64,000 nucleotides of DNA from Microglena sp. YARC (GCA_022414725.1 CM039462.1:94293457-94357456), one strand, 5' to 3'. Shown: positions 41,406 through 50,400, counted from the first letter of the stretch. The notes: generated by a model from the letters alone, not told the origin. Made by a program: numbers and translations.

Positions 41406-41467
41406 ATTGGTCAACTTTTCAGAATCCCCAAATATAAGGTGTCCCAATATCAAATGTCCCTAGCTGT

Positions 41468-41893
41468 ATGGATTGCGTTAACCCCATCGGCATCAAGTTC
41501 GAGCACGATGGCATTGTGAGCGCCGTCACAGAAGGGTATTCCTCTGCAGCAGACATCAAGGTCATCCACTATGCGGGGTCAGAGCCCCATGGAAAGCGAT
41601 TGATCAGCGAGACTACTCTGGAAGAGTTCCTGGTAGTTGGCAGCTCTGCACGGGTTGTGAATGCGAGGTGTCGTTTCTCACCGTTGGAGGTGGTCAAAAG
41701 GGCACGCTCGCAGCTCGGAAGGGCGTATTACAATGTGTTGGGAAGGAACTGTCAGCACTTCGGTAGCTGGTGCTATGAGGGGGCGGCTTTTTCTAGAGAG
41801 GTGTTCAAGTACGGCGTCATAGGCACCAGTTTCGGCCTGGTGGTCAGTATTGTAGGGATCATTGCAATTGGGATGGCGCGGGCATCTTGGTAG
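41468..41893 (+). pseudogene. LRAT-like protein 2, 3' part (split gene)
   Basis: 141 residues matching LRAT-1 almost throughout: FEHDGIVSAV (first His), KVIHYAG (second His), RNCQHF (catalytic Cys) and the C-terminal membrane helix (VIGTSFGLVVSIVGIIAIGM). The first ATG falls exactly at the transposon junction TA-TGG, so a shortened protein could in principle be translated, but it would lack the original promoter and first 17 residues. The 5' part is at 34162-34213. Confidence 0.85.
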
Positions 41894-41929
41894 AAAGCCG
41901 CCAGCCATGTGCGTACTAAAATAAATGTT

Positions 41930-42015
41930 CCCGAGATGGAGAGTCTTTTCAGAGGTGTTCATGTGAACATGTTTAAAATAGGGATTGATGTGAGACATTC
42001 TCCGGCTTCTTCATA
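41930..42015. repeat. Single inverted unit of the GTGTTCA..TGAACAC repeat
   Basis: GAGAGTCTTTTCAGAGGTGT followed by TCATGTGAACATGTTTAAAA is the reverse complement of the 24.2-kb repeat unit. Confidence 0.75.
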
Positions 42016-42054
42016 CAATTTTTTGGTCAATTCCATGGCGACCCGTTGTGACAA

Positions 42055-42160
42055 GGTTTCAAGCAGACTTCTGCTAGACAATCGCTCTCGTATATCGATA
42101 GGGAAATCGCGGGACCCACGGAGTGGGGCAGTGGAATTAATTCAGATGCGGACTCGCACA
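42055..42160. repeat. Dispersed repeat with ATCGATA palindrome
   Basis: GACAATCGCTCTCGTATATC-GATAGGGAAATCGCGGGACC and CACGGAGTGGGGCAGTGGAA recur, inverted or partial, near 0.42-0.48, 10.16, 11.08, 22.89, 28.98 and 33.98 kb, usually ending in AATTCAGATGCGGACTCG or its complement. It has no coding capacity and is a candidate non-autonomous element. Confidence 0.6.
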
Positions 42161-42189
42161 ATGAGAATACATGGGATTGATATTGATGT

Positions 42190-42490
42190 CACCAACAGAA
42201 AGATTAAACGTGTTCACATGAACACCTCTGAAAAGACTCTCCATCTTGGGAACAGCAATTATTTCAACAAAAAATAAGAATCATCAACCAATCCCTATTT
42301 TAAACGTGTTCACATGAACACCTCTGAAAAGACTCTCCATCTTGGGAACAGCAATTATTTCAACAAAAAATAAGAATCATCAACCAATCCCTATTTTAAA
42401 CGTGTTCACATGAACACCTCTGAAAAGACTCTCCATCTTGGGAACAGCAATTATTTCAACAAAAAATAATAATCATCAATCAATCCCTAT
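42190..42490. repeat. 93-bp tandem repeat x3
   Basis: Three units of AATCCCTATTTTAAACGTG, GTGTTCACATGAACAC and GGGAACAGCAATTATTTC, a shorter version of the 24.2-kb array. Confidence 0.9.
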
Positions 42491-42741
42491 TTTCTGGAAG
42501 AGGCTGTGCCTCTGCCTCGTTCCTTGGGTGGGTCTCTGACATACAAAGAGGCGACATGTGTAGGGGATACCTCAGTTACATCTGCTGGCATTGTATTGTC
42601 CAGTCGAGCGGGTTCAACACTTCAAACATTTGTTGATCGGTAAAGACATTGATAAAGGAAGTGCATTTGCGCGTTCACTGTGCCACATAATTTCCCCCAC
42701 ATACATGGAAAGCGATTGCTTGCCTTTCTTTTCCTCGCAGG

Positions 42742-43164
42742 ATGATGGTCAACAACATGTACCCAACCCTTATTATAGCGGTTGCAACAACCATTGCGCT
42801 TTTCATATACTTCCACCGTCGTGACGAGGCCTATCGTGATGAGACCTATCGTGCTGAGGCCCGTGCTGACAATGAAGCTACTGCCCGTCGTGAGGCTGAG
42901 GCCCGTGCTGACAATGAAGCTACTGCCCGTCGTGAGGCTGAGGCCCGTGCTGACAATGAAGCTACTGCCCGTTGTGCGGAAGCTACTGCCCGTCGTGAGG
43001 CTGAGGCCCGTGCTGCGGAGGCTAAGGCCAGTCTCAGGCAAGAGTTGTTGTCGTTATCGCCTGATGACGTCGCTGCTATGACTCCTGAACACGTTGCGGA
43101 GTATATGACGGCGTGTGCCTCGGTTGGGGTATCAGCATTTCATTTGGATCAGTCGGTATTGTGA
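42742..43164 (+). CDS. Membrane-anchored charged-repeat protein, copy 1
   Basis: 140 residues beginning MMVNNMYPTL. An N-terminal hydrophobic helix (PTLIIAVATTIALFIYFH) is followed by RR, then about five 14-residue units (ADNEATARREAEAR) predicted as a long charged helix. A conserved C-terminus follows (LRQELLSLSPDDVAAMTPEH, VAEYMTACASVGV). The likely topology is an N-terminal anchor with a cytosolic coiled coil. About 230 bp upstream are shared with copy 2 at 46.35 kb and end in CTTTTCCTCGCAG, which may be a splice acceptor. Function not recognised; the tail is the most constrained part. Confidence 0.65.
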   Translation: MMVNNMYPTLIIAVATTIALFIYFHRRDEAYRDETYRAEARADNEATARREAEARADNEATARREAEARADNEATARCAEATARREAEARAAEAKASLRQELLSLSPDDVAAMTPEHVAEYMTACASVGVSAFHLDQSVL

Positions 43165-43305
43165 TAATTGCTTTTTTAAATACATACATGTCACACAATC
43201 ACCCACCCCCGCAGCACATCTCCTCGCAGGGTTTGTCAAGATATTCTGATATTTAGTACATGCAAATACACTGTTAGATTTACTTATTTTCGGAAAGCAA
43301 ACGAG

Positions 43306-43503
43306 TCAACTGTTGCAACCTTTCTCGCATACATGAATGATTTGGACTTCATAACCAATAATTTTGAGAACTTTCCATTTCCAGCAAAACCATGTCACAG
43401 TTAAGTCATTGGTGATGGCATCTAGTAGGCTCAGGCTTCGGACGGGTTTCGTGTTTTTTTCCATCAACACACGTAATTCTCGTTCATATTCTTCTTGTAA
43501 CAT
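43306..43503 (-). CDS. Small unknown protein segment (copy of 22.2-kb region)
   Basis: 65 residues, MLQEEYERELRVLMEKNTKP to HVCEKGC, nearly identical to the segment at 22169-22365, while DNA outside the shared ~190 bp differs. It may be a fragment rather than a complete gene. Confidence 0.35.
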   Translation of the reverse strand: MLQEEYERELRVLMEKNTKPVRSLSLLDAITNDLTVTWFCWKWKVLKIIGYEVQIIHVCEKGCNS

Positions 43504-43644
43504 TTTGACATTTCAATATCAAGGAAGATATTCCTTTATATTCCAACTCGGGATCATGTCTCCACCAAGACCAGCAGGAATGATGATGTCACCATCAGGA
43601 ATGTTATTTCAGTGATCAGCAAGAAGTGCCGCCGTGTGAGAATG

Positions 43645-43972
43645 GACGATCTCTGCGTTCGATTCTGTAGGAATACGCCCGCTCTTTGTACCTCCTTACA
43701 GTCCAGAGTTCAACGCTATTGAGAATGTGTTCAGTTTGCTCAAGCGAAAATATCGCTGCGCGTGCCCAATAATTCCAGATGTAGCAGAATTATTTGATTA
43801 CAGGAACGCTTTGAAAATGATTATTGATGCGCACGATGTAAGCCAACACGTTGACTTGTCAGGCTACTTTGATCATGTAACTTCTGTGTCTGTACAGGCC
43901 TTGAATGTTTTGTATCAATCTCCTGAAGACAATATTTGTTGTATTGACAAGATCGGTTACAAAGCTTGAATT
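43645..43972 (+). pseudogene. C-terminal part of a mariner/IS630-type DDE transposase
   Basis: FVPPYSPEFNAIENVFSLLK carries the last catalytic acidic context (PPYSP..N.IE) of the DDE_3 family. It is followed by ~75 residues to the stop at 43967-43969. The N-terminal two thirds are absent. About 25 bp further on lies a right terminus identical in type to that at 41.44 kb, so this is the 3' end of a related element. Confidence 0.8.
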
Positions 43973-43993
43973 GGTCAAATCCCCAAAATAAAA

Positions 43994-44024
43994 GGTGTCC
44001 CACAATCAAATGTCCCTAGCTGTA
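43994..44024. mobile_element. Right terminus of a mariner-type element
   Basis: GGTGTCCCACAATCAAATGT and CCCTAGCTG-TA match the right end of the 34.2-41.5 kb element; read inward it pairs with the CAGTCGGAG..GTGGGACACC terminus. No matching left end is adjacent. Confidence 0.75.
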
Positions 44025-44178
44025 TGAATGGGGAGCGCGGGCAGATTGGATTGGATTGGATTGGATTCATTTGATGACTCGCGTACACCATGCATTGTAA
44101 CGCTTGGGCTTATCACTGGAACACTTGGGTGGTGAAGCGAAGTAACCCTCATCGTCCAGCAGGAAGACTACACTTTAC

Positions 44179-44688
44179 TTATATCAAATCAAACGGCGGA
44201 ACGATGTCGATACTCTTGGGGGAGCACTCATACATGATTGCCGGAAACACGGTAAAGTAGTCGAAAACGCAGGGGTGCACTCGTCCATGCACTGTCAGTC
44301 CTGGGCTTCTCTCTGTAACGCTTGGGACTTTCACTGAAACGCTTGGGAGGGGAAGCGAAGACACACTTTTGTTGATGCACAATTCTAGTTGTGCACACAT
44401 CTGAATAAAAGCTTTGACTTCATGGTTGCACGGAAGATTTGATGCAGCAGCGGCTTTAGCAGTTCTATGTCGCACAGTGGACATGTTGCAAATTAGAACA
44501 CGCGTAGAGCCTTCTAAAAGTACTTGAGTAGGTATGTGCATTAGATATGACAGATGTTTGTGTACACCTGGAACACTACTGAACAATGATACTTCTTGGG
44601 ATGTAAGATTTGTAGGTTGATCCAACAAATCATGCAGAAGGACAATTCCTTGGTTTGAATGGCTTGCATACATGTACAGTTCTGTCAT
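44179..44688 (-). CDS. Unknown 169-residue protein
   Basis: The ATG at 44688 opens an uninterrupted frame with balanced composition (HSNQGIVLLHDLLDQPTNLT; VLICNMSTVRHRTAKAAAAS; AFIQMCAQLELCINKSVSSL). No domain, signal or membrane segment is recognised. An AT-rich stretch (TTATTTATTGAG) and a family 2 transposon terminus lie just upstream at 44.70-44.77 kb. The C-terminal ~50 residues overlap sequence with repeats of GTAACGCTTGGG, so the true end may differ. Confidence 0.4.
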   Translation of the reverse strand: MTELYMYASHSNQGIVLLHDLLDQPTNLTSQEVSLFSSVPGVHKHLSYLMHIPTQVLLEGSTRVLICNMSTVRHRTAKAAAASNLPCNHEVKAFIQMCAQLELCINKSVSSLPLPSVSVKVPSVTERSPGLTVHGRVHPCVFDYFTVFPAIMYECSPKSIDIVPPFDLI

Positions 44689-44735
44689 GCTGAAGTTTTT
44701 TATTTATTGAGTTATTGAGTTATTGTTTTCTTATA

Positions 44736-44770
44736 CAGTCAACGGAATACTAAAATGACACCGCTTCGTG
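44736..44770 (+). repeat. Family 2 DNA-element terminus
   Basis: TACAGTCAACGGAATACTAA then AATGACACCGC, related to termini at 3.38, 12.43 (inverted), 15.6, 18.72 and 24.03 kb. Confidence 0.5.
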
Positions 44771-45245
44771 TACGGCACACACCTTACGGTGTAAATGGTG
44801 TAGCAACCCACGGGGCAGTGGAACACCAATGGCGAAATTGAATAAGAATAACAAAAATGCCATGAGCTCGTTCGATAAACACGCAATTACCGGGAGATGC
44901 GGTGCCGTCCATTGCTCGACAGATTGACCATGGACGAGCTCGCAGGTGTTGTGGGCCTCGTTCCACCGGCTGATGTGCCGCTGAACCTGGTTCACATCCA
45001 GGAGGGCTTGCTTGACAAAGTCGGCGGCTTGCGGTCCACCCACCAGAGCCCTGGCGCTACTTGAGACTTTGAGGAGGCAGCGCACGCAGGGGAGCGGTCG
45101 CCATGCGTTTAGGTTGGCTATGCAACAAGCTAATTTTGCGTTTCCTGCTGGATTCGGTGGCATGCTCCATGTGCTGAAGCATGCGCCATATCCGATCCAT
45201 TTTGTATTGCATCATTCCATGCAACTGGATCATCAGCCTCCGCAA
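44750..45245 (-). pseudogene. Unknown small protein, probably frameshifted
   Basis: The upstream frame reads YKMDRIWRMLQHMEHATESS then RKRKISLLHSQPK. From about 45085 the natural-looking sequence continues in another frame (VGGPQAADFVKQALLDVNQV; NTCELVHGQSVEQW) and includes a hydrophobic segment (LMAFLLFLFNFAIGV). A fragment of the 5' region is duplicated at 18486-18582, showing the gene type was mobilised or duplicated and then truncated. The join is not resolved. Confidence 0.4.
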
Positions 45246-45330
45246 GACCCTCTTCTTGCAGTCTTAGGGATTACAAGATGATTCACTTTGGACGACCACC
45301 TTGACATAATTTCTCCATGCAGACTCAAAC

Positions 45331-45552
45331 ATGGATGTTATTGAAGGACTCAATGCTCATGTGCAATTCCTGTCACAAGAGCAGAAGCGGTTGATGCAAG
45401 AAATTGCAATTTTGTCTACATCTCCAGACATCGAATACGAAGTGAAAAGAGAGCAGGTATTGGTTTTGGCCCGGGATTTATGCGCTGCTTCCTCTGAGCA
45501 TGCCCTCGTCTTTGCCGCTCTGCAAGCTGCAGTCCGCAGGCAAGTTGGATGA
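45331..45552 (+). CDS. Small unknown helical protein
   Basis: 73 residues from ATG 45331, with a heptad-like helical pattern (VIEGLNAHVQFLSQEQKRLM) and an Ala-rich C-terminus. Its 3' end overlaps convergently, by about 75 bp, the ankyrin gene on the other strand. Family unknown; a short coiled-coil protein is plausible. Confidence 0.4.
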   Translation: MDVIEGLNAHVQFLSQEQKRLMQEIAILSTSPDIEYEVKREQVLVLARDLCAASSEHALVFAALQAAVRRQVG

Positions 45553-45879
45553 TAAGAGGTTCACTATATCATGATACCCGTTGTGTTGTGCGACATAACA
45601 TGCAGTACTTGTATCATATTGTGCACCTGGGAGGGCAAGTAATGTTTTTACTAAATCATAATGACCGTTTCGAGAAGCCGCAGAAAGATCGCAATTAGTT
45701 GGATGCGATCCTGCAGAAATCAGTTTGAGGACACTCTCTCGTTGGTTTAGTGAGCATGACAAAGTTAGTGCTTGTTGTATGCAGGTCTTGTAATCACTCA
45801 TCTGCATACACAAGCCGATATTCAGCATTTTCATGTCACCTATGCCAGCACCAACTGGAACAACCGTCTCAGGATCCAT
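45478..45879 (-). CDS. Small ankyrin-repeat protein
   Basis: 133 residues from ATG 45879. Repeat-like units include SVLKLISAGSHPTNCDLSAA, SRNGHYDLVKTLLALPGAQY and AQHNGYHDIVNLLSSNLPAD, about three ankyrin helices of the short viral/protist type. No F-box-like segment is seen. It overlaps the small plus-strand frame at its 3' end. Likely a protein-binding module. Confidence 0.6.
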   Translation of the reverse strand: MDPETVVPVGAGIGDMKMLNIGLCMQMSDYKTCIQQALTLSCSLNQRESVLKLISAGSHPTNCDLSAASRNGHYDLVKTLLALPGAQYDTSTACYVAQHNGYHDIVNLLSSNLPADCSLQSGKDEGMLRGSSA

Positions 45880-45916
45880 TTGTACTAATCATCACAATTT
45901 TTTTCGTGTTCATTGT

Positions 45917-45942
45917 ACGCAGTGTGTGTGTGTGTGTGTGTG
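45917..45942. repeat. GT microsatellite
   Basis: A (GT)n run upstream of the second membrane/charged-repeat gene. The surrounding 45.88-46.09 kb has no gene. Confidence 0.8.
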
Positions 45943-46349
45943 AATATGCGATGCGTGCGGGCGCTCTTTCCCGTGCGTGAGTTCATCATCGTAGCCGCAA
46001 TCGGGGCTTGAATAGAGAAAGTTTCCTTTTTTGGTGTAATATTGAGGATTTCGTGTAGGGGCTTCTTTATTGTAGGATTTCGTGTATGGAAGAGGCTGTG
46101 CCTCTGCCTCTGCCTCGTTCCTTGGGTGGGTCTCTGACATACAAAGGGGCGACATGTGTAGGGGATACCTCAGTTACATCTGCTGGCATTGTATTGTCCA
46201 GTCGAGCGGGTTCACCACTTCAAACATTTGTTGATCGGTAAAGACATTGATAAAGGAAGTGCATTTGCGCGTTCACTGTGCCACATAATTTCCCCCACAT
46301 ACATGGAAAGCGATTGCTTGCCTTTCTTTTCCTCGCAGGAGGTCAACAA

Positions 46350-46737
46350 CATGTACCCAACCCTTATTATAGCGGTTGCAACAACCATTGCGCTTTTCAT
46401 ATACTTCCACCGTCGTGCCGACAATGAAACTACTGCCCGGCGTGAGGCTGAGGACCGTGCCGACAATAAAACTACTGCCCGGCGTGAGGCTGAGGACCGT
46501 GCCGACAATGAAACTACTGCCCGGCGTGAGGCTGAGGACCGTGCCGACAATGAAGCTACTGCCCGGCGTGAGGCTGAGGACCGTGCCGACAATGAAGCTA
46601 CTGCCCGTCATGCGTCTGAGGACCATCTCAGGCAAAAGTTGTTGTCGTTCTCGCCTGATGACGTTGTTGCTATGACTCCTAAACATATTGCGGAGTATAG
46701 GACGGCGTGTGCTTCGGTTGGGGTAGCATCTCATTGA
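46350..46737 (+). CDS. Membrane-anchored charged-repeat protein, copy 2
   Basis: About 128 residues from the ATG at 46350 (MYPTLIIAVATTIALFIYFH), the position conserved in copy 1. An in-frame extension back to 46189 exists, but the equivalent region is out of frame in copy 1. About five 14-residue units (ADNETTARREAEDR) follow the anchor, then the conserved tail (SPDDVVAMTPKHIAEYRTAC). The duplication includes ~260 bp upstream. Unit sequences within each copy are more alike than between copies, implying separate homogenisation. Confidence 0.65.
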
Positions 46738-46814
46738 CACAAGCCAACGTGTTTAAGATCCATACGCGGATCCGCGATCTGGGCTTTCCGGGATGGGCTG
46801 GTACTGACAAAGAT

Positions 46815-46985
46815 GGGCGCCATGAGATATTCCTACTCTGCCCCATTGACCGGTCTAAGTGTAACGGAATCCAGGAGTGAGACGTGGGCCGGGTCGTAGT
46901 AGCCAATATGCCATGTGAATTGCCGTGTCTTCCCGCCAAACTGCAACGCCTCGCGTATGAATTGTAGCGTTCCAATGGGATCCGT
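46815..46985 (-). pseudogene. Possible gene fragment
   Basis: The minus strand reads DPIGTLQFIREALQFGGKTR then QFTWHIGYYDPAHVSLLDSV and a stop. It has no start codon or recognised family; protein-like composition suggests a 3' fragment. The rest of 46.74-47.06 kb holds nothing clear. Confidence 0.25.
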
Positions 46986-47065
46986 TTGGTAATGGCTGAT
47001 TTTTTGCCGGACGGACGGTGTGGATGCGACAGTTTTCCACAGTTTTGCCCGTCTCCCTCGAGCCT

Positions 47066-47608
47066 CTACGCCCCCTCACTCCTCTGCCTTGCCAGGCAGA
47101 ACACTGCTGCCTGAAATTCCCTCTTCTGATCGGGTGTCATGTTGCGCCAGACGTTGGTCAATCCATGAGGGTTGATCAACAAAATGCTCAGGGCGTTGCT
47201 GGCAAACACCCCAGACAGCCCACCGAAGTAGAACCCGGATGCTGGCAGCAACAGGCTAGCAATAAGCTTCAACACCGTGGGTGCCGTATCATCCGATATC
47301 TGCATTTCCTCTTTTACACTCTCTATTACAACACGGGAAAACACCACCCACGCATCCTCCATTGATGCTGGCTGTAACGGGGGCGTGTGTTGGCGGTCAT
47401 ACGCTTCACGCTTGTCAGGATCACTCAACGCTTCGTAAGCCGCGCACAACAGTTTGAAACGCTCCTGAGCAGCATCCCGTTGGCTGTCAGGAGATGTTGC
47501 CCATTTGTCCGGATGCCATTTCAGAGCTGCTTGCCGGTATGCTCGCCGAATCTCCTCTGTCGTTGCAGTGTCTGCCACCCCCAACAATTCATAGTGGCTG
47601 CTGACCAT
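47066..47608 (-). CDS. J-domain (DnaJ-like) membrane protein
   Basis: 180 residues from ATG 47608, chosen because the J-domain begins immediately (SSHYELLGVADTATTEEIRR); a 33-residue upstream extension to 47707 is possible. The His-Pro-Asp motif is at residues 32-34 (ALKWHPDKW), and helix IV ends YEALSDPDKREAYDRQ. The C-terminal half has one or two hydrophobic segments (LKLIASLLLPASGFYFGGLS; SNALSILLI) suggesting membrane attachment. J-domain proteins stimulate Hsp70 ATPase and direct it to clients, here probably at a membrane. No Gly/Phe or zinc-finger region, so it is a class III type. Confidence 0.85.
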   Translation of the reverse strand: MVSSHYELLGVADTATTEEIRRAYRQAALKWHPDKWATSPDSQRDAAQERFKLLCAAYEALSDPDKREAYDRQHTPPLQPASMEDAWVVFSRVVIESVKEEMQISDDTAPTVLKLIASLLLPASGFYFGGLSGVFASNALSILLINPHGLTNVWRNMTPDQKREFQAAVFCLARQRSEGA

Positions 47609-47873
47609 GATGGCCTGCGTTGGGCATTTATTGATGTATAATAATGCCCCTCCTGCAAACCATTTTTCGAAGGATTCTGGAGCACGCATGATTGGTGTGA
47701 TGTACATGATTCACTGCATACAGTCAATGACATTGAATCCCGGGACAGGTTGACGCACTGTGTTGCTCAGCCCATCAATCTTTGTAACCGATCAAATCCG
47801 TTCAGAAGTGTAAAAATACGAATTTGAGACCAGGTTCTAAGAAATTGTTGGCACATCGTGTCGCGTTTGTTGC

Positions 47874-47936
47874 TCTCACACACTCACTCACTCACTCACT
47901 TACACACACACTCACTCACTCACTCACTCACTCTTG
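47874..47936. repeat. (CACT)n microsatellite
   Basis: Runs of CACT/CACA tetramers. The region 47.71-48.32 kb otherwise has no supported gene; a short open frame at 47958-48166 is unremarkable. Confidence 0.85.
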
Positions 47937-48324
47937 AGCGGGTCATCATCGATTCAATGGTCGGGTACACGAAGTCCACATCCGCACATTTGGGGAGGAA
48001 AACCGTATTCTCGGTGCATGCGTTTGATGGCGTGGAGGAGCGCACCACAATGAGCGAAATTCTCCTGCTTTTCATTATGCGCACGACTCCGTTTGAAGGG
48101 CCCCCGCCGAAATCCAGATCTCAGGATCGACCATATATTGAACTTCGCCATTTGTTTCTCGATTGAGATGGCCAAGTATTAAATTACATTTTTTATTCAT
48201 TCACGATCCCCTGAATCTTTACCACCATGTTGTCGTCATCTCCGTTGTTTGTCAGTCACCACTCCCATCGAGAGGGTTTAGGGTTAACCCATCAATCAAT
48301 CCAGTGTGTCTCATGCATGTGAAC

Positions 48325-48420
48325 TGTGGGCTCCCCTCCGGTCGCCCCCGGTCGCTCCACTGGGGGGGAGAGGTGAAAGGGGCTCCGCCGCTTGTTTAGT
48401 GTGATACGGTTCTCCTCCAA
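48325..48420. repeat. GC-rich dispersed repeat, copy 4
   Basis: GGGCTCCCCTCCGGTCGCC, a GGTGAAAGGGGCTCCGCCGC tail and CTTGTTTAGTGTGATACGGT, as at 2.8 kb. Confidence 0.75.
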
Positions 48421-48579
48421 TTGTTGGAAACAATATATATAGTTCGGTACAAGTTGTGTGGGAAGACGATTTATCGTGATAAATACCACATCCAACATCT
48501 GGTAGTGTTTTAAAGTAGGTTCTTTTACTTGCTTCTTTTACAGAGGACAACTGCCTTTTCCCAGATCATCAACCGATCC

Positions 48580-48855
48580 TTACTCGCGGGTACCTTCAAG
48601 TACCGGCTTATACACGAGCAAATCTTTGCATTTGTTGACAAATGTTGCCAATCGTTTTGCATCTACATCCGGATTTTTCTTCCATAAGTTTTCTAGTGCT
48701 GTAAGATAAGCATCACCCATAACAGAAGTTCCAGAAAAAGTGTCAGAGGAAGAAATTAGTATTTCTTGTATTCTCTCTAGTGCCAAGAACATGTTTTCCA
48801 GCTCATTCGCGACAATATTTTGAATGTCCTTGAGTTGAGAAGTGTCAGTTGACAT
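48580..48855 (-). CDS. Small unknown helical protein at the edge of a transposon
   Basis: 91 residues from ATG 48855 (NIVANELENMFLALERIQEI; DAYLTALENLWKKNPDVDAK), compact and helical with no recognised family. The start codon is only three bases from the terminus of the 8.0-kb element, so its original promoter was displaced or the N-terminus truncated. Confidence 0.5.
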   Translation of the reverse strand: MSTDTSQLKDIQNIVANELENMFLALERIQEILISSSDTFSGTSVMGDAYLTALENLWKKNPDVDAKRLATFVNKCKDLLVYKPVLEGTRE

Positions 48856-48899
48856 TGAATGGGCGTTCCTGCTTCCGAACGGATTTTTTATTTTACTGA

Positions 48900-49085
48900 A
48901 ATCTTACGATAAATATTGTAAGATCGTTTTCGCAAATTAATTGATTTTGCTTTTTTGGTGTATTTTACGAAAATATCTTACAATTTATTTTGTAAGATCG
49001 TTTTCGTAAATTAATTGATTTTGCTTTTTTGTGTATTTTACGAAAATATCTTACAATTTATTTTGTAAGATTGTTTTGTTGTATT
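48900..49085. repeat. Subterminal hairpin repeats of the 8-kb element
   Basis: About two and a half ~75-bp units with ATCTTACAATTTATTTTGTA-AGAT hairpins and GTAAATTAATTGATTTTGCT. Such repeats are typical transposase-binding regions. Confidence 0.75.
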
Positions 49086-49721
49086 CCGGAGAAAGAGACT
49101 ATTCCCTTCAATTTCAATTGTAACATTGATTTGCTCGTTTGGAGAGAGAGAAATTTCCTTCGAAGTATTCCAATACAAAATCAATTGTAGAGGACAGTCA
49201 AGAGGAAGGTGAAAGCTGTTTACAAAGTCTTGAACGCATTGCTCATAATTATTTATCTCACAACTCACAACTCAACAGTTCGAAAGTACAACTTAGTACT
49301 TATGACTCCGAAATCTGTACTTATGTGTACCTCACTTATGTATAACTCACAACTCAGAACTTATATGTACCTTATACAAGTCAGAACTAATAACTCCTAA
49401 CTCAGGACTTATTATTCATAATTTCATACCTCATAGCCTCATTATGTACATAACACAAATTTATATCCTTAAATCTGCAAACTGCCATCCTAGAATCCTG
49501 AAATCACTCAAAATGTGTGTTGGATAAGGCAAACTAGTACACTCGTGCAAACTTGTGCACGGTGCTAATGTTGCACTGCTGCCAACAAGTCCATTGGTGA
49601 TAACTTCTGCACTTGGTGCTGACAGGTCATGTGCTAAGTGACGCCATGGTGCTACCTGACACAATACTGTCTACTCTAGATTGTGGGAACAGGCTATCAC
49701 GTTGTAGAAAGAGGGCCAATG

Positions 49722-49895
49722 CTAACTTGTTGGGTAACAACAGCGCCTGTACAATCGCTGCACTAGAATCTCCTCCTCCATGCCCCCATCCCCATCTTCC
49801 TCCTCCTCCATCTCCTCCTCCTTAGCAATGTCTACATTGTCTCCATCCGATTGCACAGCCTCTGCCTTGGTGTCCTTCTCAATGGATTGGCAGCT
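49722..49895 (-). pseudogene. Inverted copy of the 3' end of the element's own gene
   Basis: The reverse complement matches about 56318-56440: the CAATCCATTGAGAAGGACAC segment and the acidic GAGGAGGAG-rich tail (residues QSIEKDT.AEAVQSDGDN). It is adjacent to ~25-27-bp repeats of GGCAGCTTGACCCCTTTGCA at 49888-50010. Confidence 0.75.
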
Positions 49896-50400
49896 TGACC
49901 CCTTTGCATGACTCCTTGCTGTGCATTGATTGCCATGCCCAGCACCTTCTCTGGCAGCTTGACCCCTTTGCATGACCTGGCAGCTTGACCCCTTTGCATG
50001 ACCCCTTGATGCGCATTGATTGACCCCCCTTGCCGGGCCCCCCTTGCTGCGCATGCATGAAAGACTGTTTTGATAAGTCGGAAAGGCTTTGCTTCATGCC
50101 TTGCGCTTTCACCTCTTTTCATGCCTTGCGCTTTCACCTCCTTTCATGCCTTGCGCAAATTGCCTTTCGCATCCTGGCCCTGCATGGTCCCGAGTTGCAC
50201 CTAATTCTCGCACCCTTTGCGCAATGCATTTCACTGCTATGGGAATTCACTTCAGCTCTGTTCTCATGATCTGCTTTGCCTTTCGCTTTCTGCATTGCCT
50301 TGCTGCGCATCTGCATTAGCACCGGGTGGTTGTGAATAACCCCCGAGTTGCTTCTAATTCTCGCACCCTTTGCGCAATGCATTTCACTGTCACTGTCCTG
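49888..50400. repeat. Short tandem and interspersed repeats inside the 8-kb element
   Basis: GGCAGCTTGACCCCTTTGCA units, TTTCATGCCTTGCGCTTTCA units (50091-50160) and two copies of CTAATTCTCGCACCCTTTGC-GCAATGCATTTCACTG (50200, 50344). Open frames here are repeat-derived. From 50.66 to 51.1 kb nothing is recognised. Confidence 0.65.

Larger units (their letters stand above)
34214..41466. mobile_element. 7.25-kb mariner/IS630-type composite element carrying a Fanzor and a nested LINE
   Basis: The left terminus is CAGTCGGAGACGCAATTT plus GTGGGACACC. The right terminus read inward is CAGCTAGGGACATTTGATAT plus TGGGACACC. Both are bordered by TA (34212-34213 and 41467-41468), the expected target-site duplication. 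Contents in order: a minus-strand Fanzor (34.32-36.29 kb), a LINE (about 36.3-41.1 kb), and a 3' remnant of a DDE transposase (near 41340-41405, encoding QSPEDSICIDKIGYK). The insertion splits an LRAT gene. The LINE presumably entered later. Confidence 0.85.

Noticed and set aside
49038..49268. 76-codon minus-strand frame inside the left end of the 8-kb element
   Set aside because: Composition is plausible but there is no homologue in the window, and part overlaps subterminal hairpin repeats; insufficient support for a gene call.
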